A stretch of 64,000 nucleotides of DNA from Actinomycetospora termitidis (GTDB taxonomy: Bacteria > Actinomycetota > Actinomycetes > Mycobacteriales > Pseudonocardiaceae): positions 1,426,001-1,490,000 of the forward strand of contig NZ_JASVWF010000001.1 of NCBI RefSeq assembly GCF_030286555.1. The letters are read 5' to 3'. Position 1 is the stretch's first letter; each line of letters starts with the position of its first letter. Of this stretch, positions 1 to 7,146 are shown in pieces. The position numbers were made by a program, and so were the translations under genes. Under the pieces are notes generated by a model. It made no database searches, was not told where the DNA came from, and was given only the letters and a program-made list of their open reading frames with translations.

Positions 1-480
1 AACGGCACCGGCGATCGCGACGGCTCCCTCGGCCGCGGGCTGTACTACGTCGACCAGTTCCCGGTGCTGGCCGGCAACGTCGCGAGCACCGTCGTCGTCG
101 ACCTGACCGGGGTCGACGACGCCACCGCCGTCACCGCCCGCGCGCTGACCCCCGCGCAGGACACGTGTCAGGCGAACGACGCCACCACGAGCATTCAGAG
201 CTCGACGCCGGTCGCGAGCTGGTCGAACCTCCGCTTCGCGCGCGCCCAGGCTGCCCGCGCCGGGCTCGCGGCCGTCGGGGAGAACCCGGGGCCGCCCGCC
301 GCGCAGACCGGCGGCACCTCGAACTCGGACTCCGAGGCCGAGCAGATCCGCCGCAGCCCCGCCTACGCCCGCGGGTGCGCGCTGGCCGCGTTCTTCCTGG
401 CGTTCGAGGACGTGCTCGACGACCCGTCGTCGGGATCGGACCGGCAGGACTACGTCGACGCCGTGACCGGGACGAGCTGA
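1..480 (+). CDS. C-terminal part of an exported protein of unknown function (5' end outside window)
   Basis: The reading frame is open from the first base and ends with TGA at 478-480, so the gene is truncated by the window edge and 159 residues are visible. The visible part is rich in Ala, Thr, Ser and Asp. It contains a segment SWSNLRFARAQAARAGLAAV followed by GENPGPP and a Gly/Ser-rich stretch, then RSPAYARGCALAAFFLAFED near the end. That pattern of conserved aromatic and charged residues resembles the last helices of secreted TIM-barrel glycosidase-like proteins, but this is an impression, not a family match. It carries one copy of the dispersed CCCGTCGTCGGG motif at 423-434, read here as Asp-Pro-Ser-Ser-Gly. 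The glycosyltransferase gene follows 95 bp downstream on the same strand, so the two may be functionally linked. Function unknown. Confidence 0.6.
   Translation, partial: NGTGDRDGSLGRGLYYVDQFPVLAGNVASTVVVDLTGVDDATAVTARALTPAQDTCQANDATTSIQSSTPVASWSNLRFARAQAARAGLAAVGENPGPPAAQTGGTSNSDSEAEQIRRSPAYARGCALAAFFLAFEDVLDDPSSGSDRQDYVDAVTGTS
423..434 (+). repeat. Dispersed 12-bp motif CCCG(T/C)CGTCGGG, first of 14 copies
   Basis: The sequence CCCGTCGTCGGG or its CCCGCCGTCGGG variant occurs on the + strand at 423, 10395, 16729, 19009, 23040, 26630, 28249, 29095, 31896, 49341 and 53395, and on the - strand at 27585, 53416 and 55845 (first base given on the + strand). Near copies lie at about 8534 and 14690. 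The flanks are often shared: CCGA before and GAAC after. Most copies lie inside genes, where the sense strand usually reads Pro-Asp-Asp-Gly; two genes read it as Asp-Pro-Ser-Ser-Gly. One copy is in a 5' leader (23040) and two form the arms of a hairpin (53393-53429). The two halves are nearly self-complementary. Confidence 0.75.
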
Positions 481-575
481 CGGGCCGTGACGGGCGCCTC
501 CCCGGTCGGTACGCGATCAGGTGGCGCTCCGGTCCGTGGCGCGCGATCCGTGGCCGGAACGGGTGCAATGTCGGA

Positions 576-1700
576 ATGGGTGTCGGGGCCGGCGGGGGCC
601 GACGGGTCGTCCTCTCGATCTACGACGACGTGGACAACCCCTACTACGCCGGAGGCGGTCCGGCCGTGGTGGCGCGGGTGGGCCAGCGCCTCGCGGCCGA
701 GGGGTACGAGGTCACGGTCTACTGCGGCTCCTACCGCGGCGCGGTGTCCGGCGACCGCGACGGCGTCCGCTACGTCCACCTGCCCGTCGGCTGGGCCGGC
801 CCCCGCGGCGGGCAGGTCCTGTTCTGGCTGCTCCTGCCGCTGATCGCGCTCGTGGTCCGGCCGCACGTCTGGATCGAGAGCCTCACCCCGCCGATCTCGG
901 CGAGCCTGCTCCCGCTGACGGCACGCTGCCCGGTCGTCGGGCTGGTGCAGATGCTGTGCGGCGCGGACATGCAGCGCCGCTACCACCTGCCGTTCGAGGC
1001 GATCGAGCGCCGCGGTCTCGCGCTCTACCGGCACTTCGTCACGCTGAACGAGGTCGACGCCGGTCTGGTCGCGGCGGCGTGCCCCCGCGGGAGGGTCCGG
1101 CTGATCCCGAACGGGGTGGACCTCCCGGCGGAGGTCACCCCCGCCGTCGGGACGGGGCTGCTGTTCCTCGGACGCCTCGACGTGCGGCAGAAGGGGCTCG
1201 ACCTGCTCCTCGAGGCCCTTCCCGACGGCGGGTCGCTCGAGATCGCAGGGTCCGGCACCGCCGCCGAGGAGGCGCGGCTCGCCGGGCTCGTCGGCGGGGA
1301 CCCGCGGGTGCGGATCCTCGGCCGGGTGCAGGGGGACGCCAAGGAGGCGGCGCTGCGGCGCTGCGCGGTCGTGGTGGTGCCCTCGCGGTACGAGACGTTC
1401 AGCCTGACCGCGCTCGAGGCGATGGCCCACGGCCGGCCGGTGATCCACTTCGACCTGGCGCGGCTCGCCTGGATCGGCGCCGAGGCCGGGGTCGCCGTGC
1501 CGGCGTTCTCCGTGCCGCAGCTGCGGACCGCGATCACCGGGCTGACGTCGGACGGGGCGCGCCGGGCGGCGATGGGCCGCGCGGCCCGGCGCCACAGCCG
1601 CGGCTACGACCGGCGGATCACCGAGGAGCGCTACGTCGACCTGGTCGCCGACCTGGTCGGGACCCGCCGTCCGGCGCCGTCGGGTCAGGCGGCCCAGTAG
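576..1700 (+). CDS. Glycosyltransferase, GT4 family (GT-B fold)
   Basis: A 374-residue retaining glycosyltransferase of the GT4 type, expected to transfer a sugar from a nucleotide-sugar donor at the cytoplasmic membrane face. The N-terminal acceptor domain opens with IYDDVDNPYYAGGGPAVVAR (about residues 15-34). The donor domain shows GRLDVRQKGLDLL (199-211) and PSRYETFSLTALEAMAHGRP (269-288), which contains the E-x7-E pair (E273, E281) of retaining GT4 enzymes. A hydrophobic segment near 82-95 may associate with membrane. ATG at 576 was chosen because similarity to the family begins just after it; upstream codons in frame look non-coding. The end overlaps the convergent PIG-L deacetylase by 16 bp. 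Together with the UDP-glucose dehydrogenase downstream this suggests cell-surface glycan or small glycoside synthesis; the acceptor cannot be told. Confidence 0.85.
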   Translation: MGVGAGGGRRVVLSIYDDVDNPYYAGGGPAVVARVGQRLAAEGYEVTVYCGSYRGAVSGDRDGVRYVHLPVGWAGPRGGQVLFWLLLPLIALVVRPHVWIESLTPPISASLLPLTARCPVVGLVQMLCGADMQRRYHLPFEAIERRGLALYRHFVTLNEVDAGLVAAACPRGRVRLIPNGVDLPAEVTPAVGTGLLFLGRLDVRQKGLDLLLEALPDGGSLEIAGSGTAAEEARLAGLVGGDPRVRILGRVQGDAKEAALRRCAVVVVPSRYETFSLTALEAMAHGRPVIHFDLARLAWIGAEAGVAVPAFSVPQLRTAITGLTSDGARRAAMGRAARRHSRGYDRRITEERYVDLVADLVGTRRPAPSGQAAQ

Positions 1701-2452
1701 GTCTCGGGGGCGCGCGGGACGACGCCGTCCGGGAAGAGCGCGTCCACCTGCGTGCGATAGCCGCGGATCAGCTGCTCCTTCGCGTCGAGCCCGTCGTCGA
1801 CGACGTGCGGCCGCAGGCCGGCGCGCCGCACGAAGGTCGGGTCGGGCTCGTGGGTCAGGGAGTACGGGAAGTCGGCGTAGTGCACGACAGGGGTGCGGGT
1901 CCACTCCGCACCCAGGTCACGGGTGATCAGATGGTCCACGTGCCGGCCCACGCCGAGCGGGGCGAGCAGCAGGTCGACCTCCCCGGCACGCTCGGCCAGG
2001 TCCCGCGCGAGTCCGGCGCGCAGGGCCCGGTCCCCGCCGGAGATCCGGCCGCGCGCGATGTCGAAGCGGTACGTGGGGTAGCGGTGCGCGAGCTCCGGGA
2101 GCACCCGGCCGACCGCCTCCGGGACGTCCCGGCGCCGGAACAGGGCGTCGGCGTGCCCGGCGTGCTCGGGGCGGGCGCCGAGGCGCTCCACGACGTCCCG
2201 GTCCTCGTCCCGCCGCGCGGTGAACAGGGTGGCGGCGTCGGGATGGCTGCACTGGCGCAGGAACGACCGCGCCGCCCGGGTGTGCGGACCTGCCGTGCAC
2301 GCGGTGAACAGCGTCAGCACCGTGATCTCGCACCCGCCCAACGACCCGAGCAACGCCCCGCACGAGAGCACGGCGTCGTCGAGGTGCGGGGAGAGGACCA
2401 GGACGCGCGCGCCCGAGGTGCGGGCGTCCTCGATCACGGCGGGGAGGGTCAC
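1685..2452 (-). CDS. PIG-L/LmbE family zinc-dependent N-deacetylase
   Basis: A 255-residue member of the PIG-L family, zinc hydrolases that remove acetyl groups from N-acetylglucosaminyl compounds (MshB of mycothiol synthesis is the best-known actinobacterial case). The zinc motif appears as SPHLDDAVLSCGALL (21-35), where the family usually has AHPDDE; the Glu is replaced by Ala-Val, as in many LmbE-like proteins. A second metal-ligand motif GRHVDHL lies near residue 175. The GTG at 2450-2452 was chosen because homology starts soon after. The frame stays open upstream through the 48-bp satellite, but that stretch is repeat translation and not part of the protein. No convincing ribosome binding site was seen. 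It is convergent with the glycosyltransferase (16-bp overlap), so a sugar-modifying partnership is possible but inferred. Confidence 0.8.
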   Translation of the reverse strand: MTLPAVIEDARTSGARVLVLSPHLDDAVLSCGALLGSLGGCEITVLTLFTACTAGPHTRAARSFLRQCSHPDAATLFTARRDEDRDVVERLGARPEHAGHADALFRRRDVPEAVGRVLPELAHRYPTYRFDIARGRISGGDRALRAGLARDLAERAGEVDLLLAPLGVGRHVDHLITRDLGAEWTRTPVVHYADFPYSLTHEPDPTFVRRAGLRPHVVDDGLDAKEQLIRGYRTQVDALFPDGVVPRAPETYWAA

Positions 2453-2540
2453 CCCGGCACCGTAGGGACGACCGGCGGGCCCGCGTCGGCGTTCCCGCTC
2501 CGGACCGCCCGATTCGGGGACCTCGGCGCCCTGCGCGGTC

Positions 2541-2855
2541 GGCGTTGCGTGGCGCACACGGCCAGAGGTGCCGGAGTGCCGTGCGGTGGGCGTTGCGTGG
2601 CGCACACGGCCAGCGGGGTCGGTGTGCCGTGCGGCCGGCGTTGCGTGGCGCACACGGCCAGCGGTGTCGGCCTGCTGCCAAGGCCGCGTTGCGTGGCGCA
2701 CACGGCTGGAGATGTCGGCCTACTGCCGGAGGCGCGTTGCGTCGCGCACACGGCCAGCGGTGTCGGCCTACGGCCAGGGGTGCGTTGCGTGGCGCACACG
2801 GTCAGCGGTGTCGGTGTGCTGTGCGGGCGGCGTTGCGTCGCGCATCGCTGTCGGA
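2541..2855 (+). repeat. 48-bp tandem satellite, array 1 (seven units)
   Basis: Seven head-to-tail units with an exact 48-bp period. The CGTTGCG core starts at 2543, 2591, 2639, 2687, 2735, 2783 and 2831. Each unit has a conserved half beginning CGTTGCGTGGCGCACACGGC and continuing with CAGCGGTGTCGG, then about 16 variable bases. The last unit is truncated after CGTTGCGTCGCGCA. Because 48 is divisible by three, several frames stay open as 16-residue repeats on both strands, but no start site or plausible protein supports translation. It lies just upstream of the PIG-L gene and may hold its promoter. Confidence 0.9.
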
Positions 2856-2917
2856 GCCGACCGACGCACGTAGCACGCGCGGCGGTGGTCGAGGGATGAC
2901 GCGCGACGTAGCGGTGC

Positions 2918-2988
2918 ATGATCCACATCAGGGCGGTGTACCGCCCGCGTGGTGGGGCACTCTGCCGCCCGGATGTCGATCATGGATC
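2918..2988. repeat. Imperfect inverted repeat between the two satellite arrays
   Basis: The left arm GATCCACATCAGGGCGG (2920-2936) faces a right arm CCGCCCGGATGTCGATCATG followed by GATC (2965-2988). Read as a reverse complement, the right arm matches GATCCa and CACATC-like blocks and ends in GGGCGG. Inside the left arm a tight hairpin GGGCGGT-GT-ACCGCCC occupies 2931-2946. No gene is seen here. It sits at the centre of the larger inverted arrangement of the 48-bp arrays. Confidence 0.6.
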
Positions 2989-2999
2989 GCAACGGGCAG

Positions 3000-3135
3000 G
3001 ACGAACCTCGCCGACCGTGTGTGGGGCGCAACGCCGGTGCGGCGGTCGACGAACCTCGCCGACCGTGTGTGGGGCGCAACGCCGGTGCGGCGGTCGACGA
3101 ACCTCGCCGGCCGTGTGCGCGCCGCAATGCCGACG
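3000..3135 (-). repeat. 48-bp tandem satellite, array 2 (three units, inverted)
   Basis: Three units with the same 48-bp period; GACGAACCTCGCC starts at 3000, 3048 and 3096. The unit contains GACCGTGTGTGGGGCGCAAC, which matches the reverse complement of the array-1 core at about 15 of 19 positions; the third unit matches better still (CCGTGTGCGC intact). The first two units are identical to each other over almost their whole length. The array therefore belongs to the same family as array 1 but points the other way. It ends about 95 bp before the start of the UDP-glucose dehydrogenase gene. Confidence 0.85.
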
Positions 3136-3230
3136 GCTCCCGGCCGCCGTGAACTGCACCGCAGGCGTCCGCTCACCCACCGTGATCTGGCAGCGTGACC
3201 CCGATCGATCCCGATGGAAGGACTTCTGGG

Positions 3231-4586
3231 GTGTTCGCACGGCGGGTCATGGTGGTGGGGACGGGCTACGTCGGGCTGACGACGGGAGCGTGTCTGGCGT
3301 CGTTGGGTCACGAGGTGGTGTGCGCCGACATCGACGAGGCGAAGGTGGGGCGCCTGCGTCGGGGGGTGGTGGACATCGTGGAGCCGGGGCTGGCGGAGCT
3401 GGTCGCGGAGCAGACCTCGGCGGGTCGGTTGACGTTCGTGGTCGGGGCGGGGGCGGCGCTGGCGGCGTTCGAGGACGGTCGGCCGGCGGAGGTGCTGTTC
3501 CTGTGCGTGCCGACGCCGATGGGTGCGGGTGGGGTGGCGGACCTGCGCGCGGTGGAGTCGGTGATCGAGGAGGTCGGCGCAGAGCTGGCGGCGGGCACGG
3601 TGGTGGTGAACAAGTCGACGGTGCCGGTGGGGACCGCGGCGCGCACCGCGGAGCTGCTCGAGCGCACCGACGTGGCGGTGGTGTCGAACCCGGAGTTCCT
3701 GCGGGAGGGGTCGGCGGTCAAGGACTTCCTGGGGCCGGACCGGATCGTGGTCGGTTCGGACAACCAGGACGCCGCGGAGCGGGTCGCGGCGCTGTACGCG
3801 CGTCTCGGTGCTCCGACGGTGTTGACGGACGCGGCGTCGGCGGAGTTGATGAAGTACGCGGCGAACTGCTTCCTGGCGATGAAGCTGTCGTACGTGAACG
3901 CGATGGCCGAGCTGTGTGAGCGGGTCGGGGCGGACATCGGGGACGTGACCGAGGGGATCGGCTACGACCGGCGGATCGGGCAGGCGTTCCTGTCGCCCGG
4001 GCCCGGTTGGGGCGGGTCGTGTCTGCCGAAGGACACGCACGCGTTGCTGCAGGTGGCGGACTCGGCGGACTTCGAGTTCCGCCTGTTGCGGGCGACGATC
4101 GACACGAACACCCGGCAGCGGCAGCGGATCGTGGACAAGGTGCGCCTGGCGGTGACCGGGAAGCGGACGGGGTCGCTGTCGCGGGTGCGGCTGGCGCTGC
4201 TGGGGCTGACGTTCAAGGCGGGCACCGACGACCTGCGGGACTCGCCGGCGTTGGCGATCGCGGCGCTGCTGCGTCAGGCGGGGGCGGAGCTGGTGGGGTT
4301 CGACCCGGCGTTCGTGGAGGGCAAGGACGGCGCGGCGCCGCCGACCGAGATCGATGGGGTGCCGCTGGCGGCGGACGCGGTGTCGGCGGCGCAGGGCGCC
4401 GAGGCGGTGCTGGTGCTGACCGAGTGGCCGATGTTCCGCACGCTGGACTGGTCGGTGATCGCGACCGCGGTGAAGCGCCCGATCGTGATCGACACCCGCA
4501 ACATCGTCGACCCGGCCACCCTGCGCCGCGCCGGCCTCACCGCCGTCGGCCTCGGACGCCGCGGGGAGGGCGACGTCGCGGCGTGA
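3231..4586 (+). CDS. UDP-glucose 6-dehydrogenase (UDP-sugar dehydrogenase family)
   Basis: A 451-residue UDP-glucose/GDP-mannose dehydrogenase, oxidising UDP-glucose to UDP-glucuronate in two NAD+-dependent steps in the cytoplasm. The N-terminal Rossmann motif is VVGTGYVGLTTGACLA (8-23). The central dimerisation domain contains ELMKYAANCFLAMKLSY. The catalytic cysteine is C264 in GWGGSCLPKDT. The C-terminal UDP-binding domain starts around LGLTFKAGTDDLRDSPA. GTG 3231 is preferred because GAAGGA lies about 10 bp upstream; a longer start at 3195 lacks this. Third positions use G more than C in the first two thirds, unlike neighbouring genes. The product would feed glucuronate-containing surface polysaccharide. 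A long hairpin terminates it at 4604-4650. Confidence 0.9.
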   Translation: MFARRVMVVGTGYVGLTTGACLASLGHEVVCADIDEAKVGRLRRGVVDIVEPGLAELVAEQTSAGRLTFVVGAGAALAAFEDGRPAEVLFLCVPTPMGAGGVADLRAVESVIEEVGAELAAGTVVVNKSTVPVGTAARTAELLERTDVAVVSNPEFLREGSAVKDFLGPDRIVVGSDNQDAAERVAALYARLGAPTVLTDAASAELMKYAANCFLAMKLSYVNAMAELCERVGADIGDVTEGIGYDRRIGQAFLSPGPGWGGSCLPKDTHALLQVADSADFEFRLLRATIDTNTRQRQRIVDKVRLAVTGKRTGSLSRVRLALLGLTFKAGTDDLRDSPALAIAALLRQAGAELVGFDPAFVEGKDGAAPPTEIDGVPLAADAVSAAQGAEAVLVLTEWPMFRTLDWSVIATAVKRPIVIDTRNIVDPATLRRAGLTAVGLGRRGEGDVAA

Positions 4587-4603
4587 CTCCCTCTCCGACC
4601 TGC

Positions 4604-4650
4604 ACGAACGGCACTCCCGCAACCTCTAGGTGAGCGAGAGTGCCGTTCGT
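4604..4650. terminator. Bidirectional hairpin terminator between convergent genes
   Basis: A perfect 13-bp inverted repeat, ACGAACGGCACTC (4604-4616) and GAGTGCCGTTCGT (4638-4650), with a 21-nt loop. It fills the gap between the stop of the UDP-glucose dehydrogenase gene and the stop of the NmrA-like gene, and its right arm abuts the latter stop codon. The right half GCGAGAGTGCCGT is shared with the hairpin at 57033-57071. No U-tract follows. Confidence 0.75.
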
Positions 4651-5511
4651 TCAGACGGTGATGAGCGACTCCCGCAGGACGTCCGCGACCGGCGTGGCGG
4701 GTCGGCCGATCAGGTCGGCGAGCGTCGGATCGGCCGGCGCGAAGTCGCCGCGCGCAGCAGCGGGGAAGAACCCGAGCAGCAGGTCGGCGGCCGGCGCGGG
4801 GACACCCCGCCCGAGCAGGATCTCCCGGTACTCCTCCGGCTCCACGACGATGCGCCGGACCGGCCGGCCCGCGAGCTCGCCGACGAGCGCCGCGACCCGG
4901 GAGAAGTCCACGGCCTCCGGGCCCGTGAGGGGTGCGGTCGGCCCGTCGGGGGCGCCGTCGACGAGCAGCCGGGCGGTCGCGGCGGCGAGGTCCTCGCGGG
5001 TGGTCCAGGCGGTCGGCCCGTCGGCGGGGAGACGGAGCTCCCCGGTGCTCGCGGCGTCCGCGACGAACATCGGGACCGTGTTCGCGTAGAAGCCGTTGTG
5101 CAGCGACGTCCACGCGATGCCCGACGCCGCGAGGATCTCCTCCGTGGCGGCGTGGTCGGCCGCCGCCGCGAACGGCGAGTCGGCCCGGGCGCCCTGGTGG
5201 GCGGTGTAGAGCACCCGTCCCGCGTCGACGGCGACGGCGGCGTCGATCGCGGCGCGGTGCTGGGCGACGCCGTCCGGGCCGAGGGTGTTCGCGCTGACGA
5301 CGAGCACCTGGTCGGCGCCCTCGAACGCGTCCGGCAGCGTGCCGGGCTCGGTGAAGTCCCCGCGGCGCACCCGCACGCCGCGGTCGGCGAGGTCCCGGGC
5401 CTTCTCCGGGTCCCGCACGCTCACCCCGACCCGCTCGGCGGGCACGAGGTCGAGCAGCCGGTCGACGACGAGGCGGCCCAGAACGCCGGTGGCTCCGGTG
5501 ACGACGATCAT
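4651..5511 (-). CDS. NmrA/QOR2-like NAD(P)H-binding oxidoreductase
   Basis: A 286-residue atypical short-chain dehydrogenase of the NmrA family. The cofactor motif is VTGATGVLGRLVVDRLL (4-20), the usual GxxGxxG variant at the N-terminus. The central part YTAHQGARADSPF lies where quinone-reductase-like members bind substrate, and SLHNGFYANTVP is the typical downstream loop. Such proteins act as NADPH-dependent quinone reductases or as redox sensors; which one applies here is unknown. ATG 5511 is preceded by AGGAGG at ideal spacing. The gene is divergent from a TetR regulator 86 bp away, which very likely controls it. Confidence 0.85.
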   Translation of the reverse strand: MIVVTGATGVLGRLVVDRLLDLVPAERVGVSVRDPEKARDLADRGVRVRRGDFTEPGTLPDAFEGADQVLVVSANTLGPDGVAQHRAAIDAAVAVDAGRVLYTAHQGARADSPFAAAADHAATEEILAASGIAWTSLHNGFYANTVPMFVADAASTGELRLPADGPTAWTTREDLAAATARLLVDGAPDGPTAPLTGPEAVDFSRVAALVGELAGRPVRRIVVEPEEYREILLGRGVPAPAADLLLGFFPAAARGDFAPADPTLADLIGRPATPVADVLRESLITV

Positions 5512-5530
5512 CCGTCCTCCTGTTTCCAGT

Positions 5531-5587
5531 GGTAGCAGTTGAACGCTAGCACCGGAAACGAGCGACCGCTAACGCGAAGCTGTTACC
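5531..5587. promoter_or_regulatory. Candidate TetR operator in the divergent promoter
   Basis: Two 20-bp arms, GGTAGCAGTTGAACGCTAGC (5531-5550) and its imperfect reverse complement GCTAACGCGAAGCTGTTACC (5568-5587), match at 14 of 20 positions. They lie centrally between the NmrA-like gene and the TetR gene. The location and symmetry fit a regulator dimer-of-dimers site. The assignment is inferred from position. Confidence 0.5.
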
Positions 5588-5597
5588 GTCGATACTC

Positions 5598-6275
5598 GTG
5601 GAACCCCGAGTCCGGATCGTCGCCGCCGCGGCCCGCCTGCTCGAGGACGGTGGGGAGGACGCGGTGTCCACGCGGGCGGTCAGCGCCGCGGCCGGGGTCC
5701 AGGCGCCGACGATCTACCGGCTGTTCGGCGACAAGCAGGGTCTGCTGGATGCCGTCGTCACCCACGGCTTCGAGAGCTACCTCGCCGAGAAGACCGTGCG
5801 CGAGCCGACGGACGACCCGGTCGCCGACCTCCGGACCGGGTGGGACCTGCACGTCGGGCTCGCGCTGGAACGGCCCGCGCTCTACCGGCTGATGTACGCG
5901 CGGCCGCAGGCCGGCGGGTACTCGCCCGCCGCCCGCGCCGCCTTCGCGGAGCTCGCGGCCCTGGTGCACCGCATCGCCGTCGCCGGCCGGCTGGCGGTGC
6001 CGGAGGGTCGGGCCGTCGGCCTGCTGCACTCCGCGGGCTCGGGGGCGGCGTTCTCGCTGATCGCGGTCCCGCCGGAGAAGCGGGATCCCGGGCTCGCGGA
6101 CGCCGCGCGCGAGGCCGTCGTCGCGGCGATCACGACGGACGAGGCCCCGTCCGGCACCGGCCCGGTCGCCGCGGCGGTGACCCTGCGGGCCTGCGTGGAC
6201 GACCTCGACGGGTTCACGACCGCCGAGCGCGGCCTGCTCACCGAATGGCTCGGCCGGGTGACGTCGGGGTCCTGA
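5598..6275 (+). CDS. TetR/AcrR family transcriptional regulator
   Basis: A 225-residue TetR-type repressor. The N-terminal helix-turn-helix covers about residues 5-50, including TRAVSAAAGVQAPTIYRLFG, the recognition-helix signature of the family. The C-terminal ligand-binding region is Ala-rich and resembles the WHG/TetR_C class of actinobacterial regulators (GWDLHVGLALERPALYRLMY). The GTG at 5598 gives the standard short N-terminus before the HTH. It is divergent from the NmrA-like oxidoreductase, so autoregulation plus control of that gene in response to a redox-active or quinone-like ligand is the simplest reading. Its 3' end overlaps the convergent MarR-type gene by 38 bp. Confidence 0.85.
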   Translation: MEPRVRIVAAAARLLEDGGEDAVSTRAVSAAAGVQAPTIYRLFGDKQGLLDAVVTHGFESYLAEKTVREPTDDPVADLRTGWDLHVGLALERPALYRLMYARPQAGGYSPAARAAFAELAALVHRIAVAGRLAVPEGRAVGLLHSAGSGAAFSLIAVPPEKRDPGLADAAREAVVAAITTDEAPSGTGPVAAAVTLRACVDDLDGFTTAERGLLTEWLGRVTSGS

Positions 6276-6966
6276 CGGCGGCCGCGCGCAGGAGTTCGCG
6301 CGCCTCCTCGGCGGCGCGGGCGATCCGGTCGGCGACGAGCTCGGCGCCCGCCGCGGTCGCCGCGAGGCGAGCGCCGGCCGCCGTGTCGGCGCCGAGGACG
6401 TCGAGGCCCTCCCGGGCGAGCGCGCCCAGGTGGGCCGTCGCCCGCGCGCTCGCCGTCGCCGACCGGTACAGGACGTCATCGTCGACGAGGTAGCGGTCCC
6501 GACGGTGCCCGTCGCGCTCCCGCCGGATCTGGCTCTGCCGCTCGAGCAGCGTGACGGCCTTGGAGATCGACGCCGGGCTGACCGACAGGTCGCGGGCGAG
6601 CTCGGCCGCCGTGAGACCGCCGGCGCCGGCGGTGTAGAGGTTCGCGAGCACCCGGGACGCCGTCCGCGGCAGGCCCGCCGCGGCGAACACGGCGGCGAAC
6701 CGCTCGCGATACGCGCGGAGGGCCGCGTCCCCCGTGACCGGGACCGGGTGGGACGTCGGAGCGTGCCGCCGCCGAGGGCGGGCGCCGGATGCGAGGTGGG
6801 CCAGGTCGGCGCGGTAGGCGGCGGCCCCGCCGTGCCGGGCGACCTCGCGCGTCACGGTCGACGTCGGGCGGCCGAGGGTGCGGGCGATCTCGGCGTAGGG
6901 CCGGTCGTCCCGGAGCCCGGCCTCGATCCGCCCGCGCTCGCGTTCGGTCAACCTGCCGCCCGGCAC
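6238..6966 (-). CDS. MarR/GbsR-type regulator with an N-terminal IS30-like HTH
   Basis: A 242-residue regulator with two DNA-binding modules. Residues 5-45 (LTERERGRIEAGLRDDRPYA, then EIARTLGRPTSTVTREVARH) look like the HTH_38 domain at the N-terminus of IS30-family transposases. After a linker, residues 85-165 form a MarR/GbsR winged helix (ASRVLANLYTAGAGGLTAAE, ARDLSVSPASISKAVTLLER, then QSQIRRERDGHRRDRY). No DDE catalytic domain is present, so this is a regulator and not a transposase. GTG 6966 is the only start that keeps both modules. The gene is divergent from a serine hydrolase, and two GCAACGA/TCGTTGC operators lie in the 180-bp gap. Confidence 0.8.
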   Translation of the reverse strand: MPGGRLTERERGRIEAGLRDDRPYAEIARTLGRPTSTVTREVARHGGAAAYRADLAHLASGARPRRRHAPTSHPVPVTGDAALRAYRERFAAVFAAAGLPRTASRVLANLYTAGAGGLTAAELARDLSVSPASISKAVTLLERQSQIRRERDGHRRDRYLVDDDVLYRSATASARATAHLGALAREGLDVLGADTAAGARLAATAAGAELVADRIARAAEEARELLRAAAVRTPTSPGRAIR

Positions 6967-6998
6967 GAGCCCACGCTACCGTTCGATTCTCGGCGGGT

Positions 6999-7014
6999 GC
7001 AACGACCTCGTTGC
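6999..7014. promoter_or_regulatory. Operator 1: GCAACGA-cc-TCGTTGC
   Basis: A perfect 7-bp inverted repeat with a 2-bp spacer, 33 bp upstream of the MarR-type gene. It is flanked by GT and is followed by a third partial GTTGC half-site at about 7011-7018. The same half-sites recur at 7076-7094 in the same divergent gap, as expected for two dimers of the adjacent regulator. Confidence 0.7.
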
Positions 7015-7075
7015 GTTGCCTTCACTCCTCGCGCAACATTATCGGCCCTGTGAGCAGTGTCGATATAGGTAAGAA

Positions 7076-7094
7076 GCAACGAGGACGTCGTTGC
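7076..7094. promoter_or_regulatory. Operator 2: GCAACGA-ggacg-TCGTTGC
   Basis: The same 7-bp half-sites as operator 1 but with a 5-bp spacer, about 50 bp before the serine hydrolase start. With operator 1 it forms a larger inverted repeat (GTGCAACGAC at 6997 and GTCGTTGCAC at 7087). The two sites bracket the stretch where both divergent promoters must lie. Confidence 0.7.
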
Positions 7095-7146
7095 ACCGGC
7101 CGTCGCGGCCTAGCGTTTCGCAGGATCGAAACGAGAGGAGTGCGCC

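Noticed and set aside
2541-3135. Repeat array that might be taken for CRISPR
   Set aside because: The period is exactly 48 bp, the conserved part is about 32 bp and the variable part only about 16 bp, the arrays face both ways, and there are no cas genes in the window.
2545-3198. Open frames across the 48-bp arrays, giving 16-residue repeat proteins on both strands
   Set aside because: Several frames are open only because 48 is a multiple of three. There is no ribosome site or domain, and the frames shift identity without selection.
1-4700. Sugar biosynthetic gene cluster or capsule locus
   Set aside because: A GT4 enzyme, a PIG-L enzyme and UDP-glucose dehydrogenase are present, but no polymerase, flippase, further transferases or export genes are present, and the genes do not form one operon.
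6238-6966. IS30 transposase remnant
   Set aside because: Only the HTH_38 resembles IS30. It is followed by an intact winged helix, there is no DDE core and no terminal inverted repeat, and operators lie in the promoter.
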